This document shows positions 1 to 5,095 of a DNA stretch of 5,095 bases, piece after piece. The notes beneath the pieces are model-generated. The model was not told where the DNA came from and ran no database searches. It was given only the letters and a program-made list of their open reading frames with translations. The stretch spans positions 1-5,095 of the forward strand of contig JAHJNP010000248.1 in NCBI GenBank assembly GCA_018820745.1, read 5' to 3'. Made by a program: the position numbers and the translations under genes. The DNA comes from Gammaproteobacteria bacterium (GTDB lineage: Bacteria; Pseudomonadota; Gammaproteobacteria; Burkholderiales; Thiobacillaceae). Numbering within the stretch: the stretch's first letter is position 1; every line of letters starts with the position of its first letter.

Positions 1-302
1 CGCAGATGCCGGACATCGACGCCATCATCGCCGGTGACGCTGCGGACGTGCCCAATGGCATAGACCTGCAGTACGGCGTCGCCGCCGCGCTGGTGCGGCG
101 TGCGCTGCAGGCCGCCGACAGCGGCAACGCCGCCGCGGTGTACGGCAACATCCTCAAATACGCGCAGCGCTTTCCGCAGCGCGAAATGGGCGTGATGCTG
201 GTATCCGACCTGCACCGCGCCGTCGGGCGGCCGCTGTTTGCCGTGCCGGCGTTTGCCGAGTGGGCCAACAGCATCACCGACCTGGTTCTGTATGAGCACT
301 GA
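1..302 (+). CDS. C-terminal part of a probable MoxR/AAA-type ATPase (5' end outside window)
   Basis: An open frame (phase 3-5, 6-8 and so on) enters from the left edge and ends at TGA 300-302. About 99 C-terminal residues are visible, largely helical and alanine-rich, ending ITDLVLYEH. The Met codon at 6-8 is probably internal, because the frame is open to the edge and no ribosome binding site can be seen. No Walker A or B motif lies in the visible part, so ATPase identity is not shown directly. It is inferred from the helical 'lid-like' tail and above all from the downstream partner: MoxR-family AAA+ ATPases are commonly encoded immediately upstream of metallopeptidase/VWA proteins such as the next gene. 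The stop overlaps that gene by 11 nt, pointing to one operon and translational coupling. An unrelated helical protein cannot be excluded. Coding itself is confident; the family is moderate. Confidence 0.62.
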   Translation, partial: QMPDIDAIIAGDAADVPNGIDLQYGVAAALVRRALQAADSGNAAAVYGNILKYAQRFPQREMGVMLVSDLHRAVGRPLFAVPAFAEWANSITDLVLYEH

Positions 303-1548
303 GCAGCCCGACGCCCTGCAGCCGATCCTCACCAAGCTTTCGGCTGCGCGCACCCGCCTCATCATGGAGCGCCCCTTTCTCGGCGCGTTGGTGATGCACC
401 TGCCGCTGAAGGTCGGCGGCGAAGGCTGCACGACCACCGGCACCGACGCGCAGGCGTTCTATTTCAATCCCGGCTTCATCGAGAACCTGTCGCTGGCGCA
501 GACGCAGTTCGTGCTGGCGCACGAGGCGATGCACTGCGCCATGGGCCACCCCCACCGCCGCAACCACCGGGTGAAGCGGCGCTGGGACGTCGCCTGCGAC
601 CACGCGGTCAACCTCATCCTGATCGAGGAAGGCCTGAAGCCGCCGCTGCACGGCATCCTCGCCGACCAGAACTACATGACGCTGTCGGCGGAGGAAATCT
701 ACCCGCTGATTCCCGAGGACACGCCGGAAGAATCCTTCGACCAGCACCTGTTCGACAGCGACAACGAGTCGGGCGCGAGCCCCGACGAGAACGAACGCCA
801 GGACGACCCTGACGCCGGCGAAGCGGGCGGCCAGGGCAAGGAAGGCCAGAGCGAGGCCGAGGAAAAGCAGGGCAGCGGCAGCCAGGCCTCGCAAAAGCCC
901 AACGAATTGTCGCCGGCCGAACGCGAGGAACTCGCCGAGCAGTGGAAGAACCGGCTCGCCGCCGCCGCCCAGGCCGCGCGCCAAGCCGGAAAATTGTCGC
1001 AGTCGATGATGCGCTGGGTCGACGGCCTCTTGGCACCGAGCCTGCCGTGGCGCGCGCTCCTGGCACGCTTCTTCGCGGTCAACCAGCGCGACGACTATTC
1101 GTGGCGGCGGCCGTCCAGGCGAGAGGGCGACGCGCTGCTGCCGCGCCTGTCGAGCGAAGGCATCGAAGTGGTGGCGGCGATCGACACCAGCGGCTCGATC
1201 AGCGACGACGAGCTGCGCCAGTTCGTCACCGAGCTCGACGCGCTGAAGGGCCAGGTGCGCGCGCGCGTGACCCTGCTGGCGTGCGACAACCATGTGGCCG
1301 ACGCCGCGCCGTGGGAATTCGAGCCGTGGGACACCATGCAGTTGCCGAGCGAACTCTCAGGCGGCGGTGGCACCGATTTCCGCCCGGTGTTCGACTGGGT
1401 CGAGCAGGAAAACCGCAGCCCCAACATGCTGGTGTATTTCACCGACGCCGAAGGCGACTTTCCCCAGCTGCCGCCGAATTACCCGGTGATCTGGCTGGTC
1501 AAGGGCAAGGGCGCGGTGCCTTGGGGCGAACGGGTGCAACTCAATTGA
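292..1548 (+). CDS. Putative metallopeptidase / VWA-like domain protein (DUF2201 type)
   Basis: A 418-residue protein. The ATG at 292 is chosen over one at 238 because it gives a short 11-nt overlap with the upstream gene and a sensible N-terminus (MSTEQPDALQ). The N-terminal domain (about 20-140) carries HEAMHCAMGH at 77-86, an HExxH zinc-peptidase signature with a further His at 86, followed by a conserved-looking WDVACDHAVN at 98-107. Residues of about 143-205 are a low-complexity linker rich in Glu, Asp, Gln and Gly. The C-terminal domain (about 290-418) is VWA-like: DTSGS at 298-302 (Asp298, Ser300, Ser302), GGTDF with Thr361, and TDAEGD with Asp385 complete a plausible MIDAS metal site. 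No signal peptide or membrane segment is seen, so it is probably cytoplasmic. The architecture matches the DUF2201_N plus VWA-like family, which is usually paired with a MoxR-type ATPase and acts as its presumed partner. Peptidase activity and the client protein are unproven. Confidence 0.9.
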   Translation: MSTEQPDALQPILTKLSAARTRLIMERPFLGALVMHLPLKVGGEGCTTTGTDAQAFYFNPGFIENLSLAQTQFVLAHEAMHCAMGHPHRRNHRVKRRWDVACDHAVNLILIEEGLKPPLHGILADQNYMTLSAEEIYPLIPEDTPEESFDQHLFDSDNESGASPDENERQDDPDAGEAGGQGKEGQSEAEEKQGSGSQASQKPNELSPAEREELAEQWKNRLAAAAQAARQAGKLSQSMMRWVDGLLAPSLPWRALLARFFAVNQRDDYSWRRPSRREGDALLPRLSSEGIEVVAAIDTSGSISDDELRQFVTELDALKGQVRARVTLLACDNHVADAAPWEFEPWDTMQLPSELSGGGGTDFRPVFDWVEQENRSPNMLVYFTDAEGDFPQLPPNYPVIWLVKGKGAVPWGERVQLN

Positions 1549-1565
1549 ACGCAAAAAAGCTTTGA

Positions 1566-1679
1566 ACCACAGAGGCACAGAGAACACAGAGGAAAACCAA
1601 TGGATCGAAGAATGCTGAAGCCTCACTCCGGTAAGCACTGTTTCCTTTTGTTTTCTCTGGGCCTCTGTGCCTCTGTGGT
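1566..1679. repeat. 114-bp intergenic element with imperfect terminal inverted repeats (CACAGAG units)
   Basis: The outer 17 bases at 1566-1582 (ACCACAGAGGCACAGAG) are the exact reverse complement of 1663-1679. The match continues imperfectly inward to about 1600 and 1645 with a one-base offset. The left arm holds three CACAGAG copies (1568-1574, 1576-1582, 1585-1591). The right arm holds CTCTGTG at 1671-1677 and 1663-1669 and a degenerate CTCTGGG at 1655-1661. The central 40 or so bases are unrelated to the arms. The arms could pair into one long hairpin in RNA. From general familiarity, similar CACAGAG-rich palindromes recur between genes in many environmental bacteria; no transposase or target-site duplication is visible here. 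Copy number cannot be judged from one window. Confidence 0.85.
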
Positions 1680-1685
1680 AGGGGG
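1680..1685 (+). promoter_or_regulatory. Ribosome binding site of hslO, abutting the repeat
   Basis: AGGGGG lies six bases before the TTG at 1692. It is the only purine-rich site in the leader and supports TTG as the hslO start. It begins at the base immediately after the inverted repeat ends. Confidence 0.55.
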
Positions 1686-1691
1686 TTTGGT

Positions 1692-2543
1692 TTGAATCCG
1701 GCCGACGCCCAGCCCAACCGCGTGCGCAGCTTCCTGTTCGAGCAGCTCGACATCCGCGGCGCCTGGGTGCAACTGGGCCCCGCCTGGCGCGAGATGATCG
1801 CGGGGCGCGATTACCCCGAACCGGTCGTCGAGCTCCTGGGCCAGCTGGCGGGAGTGGCCACGCTGATCACCGCCAACCTCAAGCAGGCGGGGCGGCTGAC
1901 CTTTCAGCTGCGCGGCGAAGGCGCGGTGTCGCTGCTGGTGATGGACTGCGACGAGCAGCTGCGTCTGCGCGGCATGGCGCGCACCGCGCCGGAACTCTCC
2001 GCGGGCAGCCTGCCGGCCCTGCTGGGCGACGGCGCGCTGACCCTTACCTTAGACACTGCCGGTATGCGCCAGCCTTACCAGAGCCATGTGCCGCTGCAGG
2101 GCGATAGTGTGGCGGCGGTATTCGAGCATTACCTGACCCAGTCCGAGCAGACGCCCACCCGCCTGTGGCTGGCAGCCAACCACGAAACCGCGGCGGGCCT
2201 GTTCCTGCAGGCGCTGCCGGGCGCTGACGAGCGCGATGCCGATGGCTGGAACCGGGTGCAGATTCTGGCCGGCACCGTGCGGGCAGAGGAGCTGCTCGGC
2301 CTCGGCTCGATCAAGCTGATCGAGCGGCTGTTCCCGGAAGAGGACGTGCGCGTGTACGACCCGCGCCCGGTCAGCTACTACTGCCCCTATGATCCGGCCA
2401 AGATCTATTCCATGCTGCGCAGCGTGGGGCAGGCCGCATGCGAGTCCATCCTCGCCGAGCACGGCGAAATCCGGGTGCACGACGATGTCTGCAACCATGA
2501 ATATGTGCTGGATGCAGCCGCGGTGGCCGCGCTTTTCAAATGA
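1692..2543 (+). CDS. hslO: Hsp33-family chaperone with a degenerate zinc/redox switch
   Basis: A 283-residue protein that aligns along its whole length with the redox-regulated holdase Hsp33. The N-terminal FLFEQLDIRGAWVQL and DYPEPVVELLG, then LITANLK, RGMAR, SEQTPTRLWL and VYDP, all sit in the family's order. The start is TTG at 1692: it gives the expected N-terminus, has AGGGGG six bases upstream, and no in-frame ATG exists upstream before the TAA at 1632. In the family a C-terminal CxC...CxxC holds Zn; oxidation to two disulfides releases zinc and switches on chaperone activity. Here the spacing is identical to E. coli, but the four positions read Cys231, Tyr233, Asp264, Cys267, so two ligands are gone. 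Cys250 and His263 lie nearby. The reading frame is intact with no frameshift, so this is a diverged gene and not an obvious pseudogene. Whether it is still redox-regulated is doubtful. A small secreted-protein gene follows after 19 nt and may be cotranscribed. Confidence 0.93.
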   Translation: MNPADAQPNRVRSFLFEQLDIRGAWVQLGPAWREMIAGRDYPEPVVELLGQLAGVATLITANLKQAGRLTFQLRGEGAVSLLVMDCDEQLRLRGMARTAPELSAGSLPALLGDGALTLTLDTAGMRQPYQSHVPLQGDSVAAVFEHYLTQSEQTPTRLWLAANHETAAGLFLQALPGADERDADGWNRVQILAGTVRAEELLGLGSIKLIERLFPEEDVRVYDPRPVSYYCPYDPAKIYSMLRSVGQAACESILAEHGEIRVHDDVCNHEYVLDAAAVAALFK

Positions 2544-2550
2544 CACGATG

Positions 2551-2556
2551 AAAGGA
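2551..2556 (+). promoter_or_regulatory. Ribosome binding site of the small secreted-protein gene
   Basis: AAAGGA lies six bases before the ATG at 2563 and three before the ATG at 2560. It falls downstream of the in-frame ATG at 2548, which therefore is unlikely to be the start. Confidence 0.5.
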
Positions 2557-2562
2557 TGCATG

Positions 2563-2847
2563 ATGCGCACAGGATGGATGCTGTTGGGACTGCTGGCCTT
2601 GTCGACCGCTGCACTGGCCGGAGAGGGACGTTACGAAGCCTTGCCGCTGGCCGGCGCAGACGGGGGCAAGGGCGGCGCGCGGGCGTTCATCCTCGATACC
2701 CGCGACGGCCATGTCTGGGTCTGGAGCGAAAACGAACTCATCACCGCGCCGGATGGCCGCCGCCGCTACGGCGCCGGCTTTATCTACCAGGGCAAGCTGC
2801 GCCCCGGCAGCCAGCCTGGCGAAATGATCGAACAGCAGGGCCGATGA
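2563..2847 (+). CDS. Small predicted secreted protein, function unknown
   Basis: A 94-residue protein that I do not recognise as a named family. The first 19 residues form a classic signal peptide: Arg2, a hydrophobic core WMLLGLLALSTAA, and an ALA-G cleavage site after Ala19. It has no cysteine, so it is neither a lipoprotein nor disulfide bonded. The mature part is about 75 residues, with a Gly-rich stretch (about 31-39) followed by AFILDTRDGHVWVWSENEL (41-59), which looks like two beta strands joined by a turn. A basic DGRRRYG patch and a polar C-terminus follow. Expected location is the periplasm or outside. The start at 2563 is favoured by AAAGGA six bases upstream; ATG 2560 is the near alternative. 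It follows hslO by 19 nt, suggesting cotranscription, and a 148-nt gap separates it from the pilus ATPase. Similarity to the rest of the window in base composition argues against recent acquisition. Confidence 0.75.
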   Translation: MRTGWMLLGLLALSTAALAGEGRYEALPLAGADGGKGGARAFILDTRDGHVWVWSENELITAPDGRRRYGAGFIYQGKLRPGSQPGEMIEQQGR

Positions 2848-2852
2848 GCTGA

Positions 2853-2890
2853 TTCCGGCCACCTTCGCCTGGTGCGCACGCGTGGCGGAA
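2853..2890 (+). other. Possible RNA hairpin after the small secreted-protein gene
   Basis: TTCCGGCCAC at 2853-2862 pairs with GTGGCGGAA at 2882-2890, giving nine base pairs with one bulged G at 2858 and a 19-nt loop. It begins five bases after the stop codon. No T-run follows on this strand, so a factor-independent terminator is not supported; it might stabilise the 3' end of the message or be chance in GC-rich DNA. Confidence 0.3.
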
Positions 2891-2926
2891 CCCCGCGAAT
2901 TGAAAAAATAGTCCATGCCGGACACG

Positions 2927-2942
2927 CGTCTTCTTAAAGACG
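2927..2942 (+). other. Small perfect hairpin in the leader of the pilus ATPase gene
   Basis: CGTCTT (2927-2932) and AAGACG (2937-2942) form a six-base-pair stem around the four-base loop CTTA. It has no T-run after it. It could be part of the 5' leader or an operator-like dyad; the role is unknown and chance is possible. Confidence 0.3.
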
Positions 2943-2995
2943 GGGCAGGACAAGGCCGATAAGTGCTCATCCTTGCGAGCCAATCCGAGACAAAC

Positions 2996-4740
<1,745 letters not shown>

Positions 4741-4741
<1 letters not shown>

Positions 4742-5095
4742 TGCAACGCTTCGCCTATACCGGCCGCACCCAGGGCGGCGAGAAAATGCAGGGCTTCCTG
4801 GAGGCCGAAAGCGCGGCCGATTGTGCGACCAGCCTGATGCGGGGGGGCATTTCGCCCGTCAGCATCCAGGAAACCGGCCAGTCCGAGCGCCGCGATGGCG
4901 GAACCGGTGGCCTTGTTCTCTTTGCGCCCACCGTCAAACCCATCGACGTGCAACTGTTCTCGCGTCAGCTCTATACCCTGATGCGTTCCGGCGTGCCCAT
5001 CCTGCGGTCGCTGTCGGGCCTGATCGAGTCGACCACCAACGCCGCGCTGGCGCGGGTAATCACGTCGCTGAAGGAATCGCTCGAAGCCGGGCGCG
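4741..5095 (+). CDS. mshG: MshG/GspF/PilC-type inner-membrane platform protein (3' end outside window)
   Basis: The frame starts at ATG 4741 and stays open to the window end, giving 118 residues of a family usually near 400. The N-terminal MQRFAYTGRTQGGEKMQGFLEA, and then SAADCATSLMRGGISPVSI, form the small domain typical of GspF-like proteins. From about residue 71 the first T2SSF domain begins (QLFSRQLYTLMRSGVPILRSL). Membrane segments would lie further on and are not seen. The protein is the inner-membrane platform that the upstream ATPase docks on to drive pilin or pseudopilin assembly. The start overlaps the mshE stop as TGATG, so the pair is translationally coupled, in line with fixed ATPase-to-platform ratios. 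The choice between MshG, GspF and PilC rests mainly on the upstream MshEN-bearing ATPase; the family itself is clear. Confidence 0.88.

Noticed and set aside
274..1293. 339-residue open frame on the minus strand opposite the VWA protein gene
   Set aside because: It mirrors a long GC-rich gene whose third-position G/C suppresses stops on the other strand; the Arg/Ala/Gly/Val-rich product has no recognisable motif.
942..1565. 207-residue + strand frame inside the VWA protein gene
   Set aside because: Shifted frame of a gene with clear HExxH and MIDAS motifs; Arg/Ala/Gly-rich composition typical of an out-of-frame reading.
1549..1600. Factor-independent terminator after the VWA protein gene
   Set aside because: AAAGCTTT at 1556-1563 is only a short palindrome and no GC stem followed by a T-run exists; the long repeat stem has no T-tract after it either.
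1541..1753. Minus-strand frame of 70 residues with FLCVLCASVVQSFF
   Set aside because: This Cys/Leu/Val-rich peptide is just the CACAGAG repeat read in reverse; such peptides are a known type of spurious call over this sort of repeat. The minus-strand frame at 1357-1638 also crosses the repeat and is rejected for the same reason.
2900..2939. Possible promoter with TTGAAA at 2900-2905 upstream of mshE
   Set aside because: No acceptable -10 box lies 16-18 bases downstream (the region reads CACGCG); TTAAAG at 2934 is too far away.
2963..2995. GTG 2963 as the mshE start
   Set aside because: It has a fair AAGG site but adds 11 residues to an already adequate N-terminal tail before the first RLG motif; ATG 2996 is preferred, though not proven.

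Overview
The window is GC-rich and densely coded, with every real gene on the + strand and strong G/C preference at third codon positions. Protein style (an Hsp33 close to the proteobacterial type, an MSHA-like pilus pair with an MshEN domain, a MoxR-type ATPase next to a metallopeptidase/VWA protein) suggests a Gram-negative proteobacterium, probably a betaproteobacterium. That placement is inferred from the proteins; there is no rRNA or other marker gene in the window.

Region 1 (1-1548) is a two-gene unit. It holds the C-terminal end of a probable MoxR/AAA-type ATPase, then a 418-residue protein that joins an N-terminal HExxH putative metallopeptidase domain to a C-terminal VWA-like domain through an acidic linker. 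The two genes overlap by 11 nt, so they are probably translationally coupled. ATPase plus VWA partner is a recurring chaperone-like arrangement thought to remodel or activate other proteins or insert metal cofactors; the client here is unknown.

Region 2 (1549-1691) is a non-coding gap almost filled by a 114-bp element with imperfect terminal inverted repeats built from CACAGAG units. It ends directly against the ribosome binding site of the next gene.

Region 3 (1692-2847) carries hslO (Hsp33), starting at TTG, and 19 nt later a 94-residue predicted secreted protein of unknown function. The Hsp33 is full length, but two of the four zinc-binding cysteines of the redox switch are replaced (Tyr and Asp). 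This is the most unusual coding observation in the window.

Region 4 (2848-5095) begins with a 148-nt gap containing two small hairpins. It continues with a complete MshE/GspE/PilB-type secretion ATPase with an apparently intact c-di-GMP-binding MshEN domain. A GspF/MshG-type inner-membrane platform protein overlaps it by one base (TGATG) and runs off the window. Together these two make the extension motor and its membrane anchor for an MSHA-like type IV pilus or related type II secretion machine.

No tRNA, rRNA, CRISPR array, transposase or phage gene was seen, and no gene-free stretch exceeds 300 bases.
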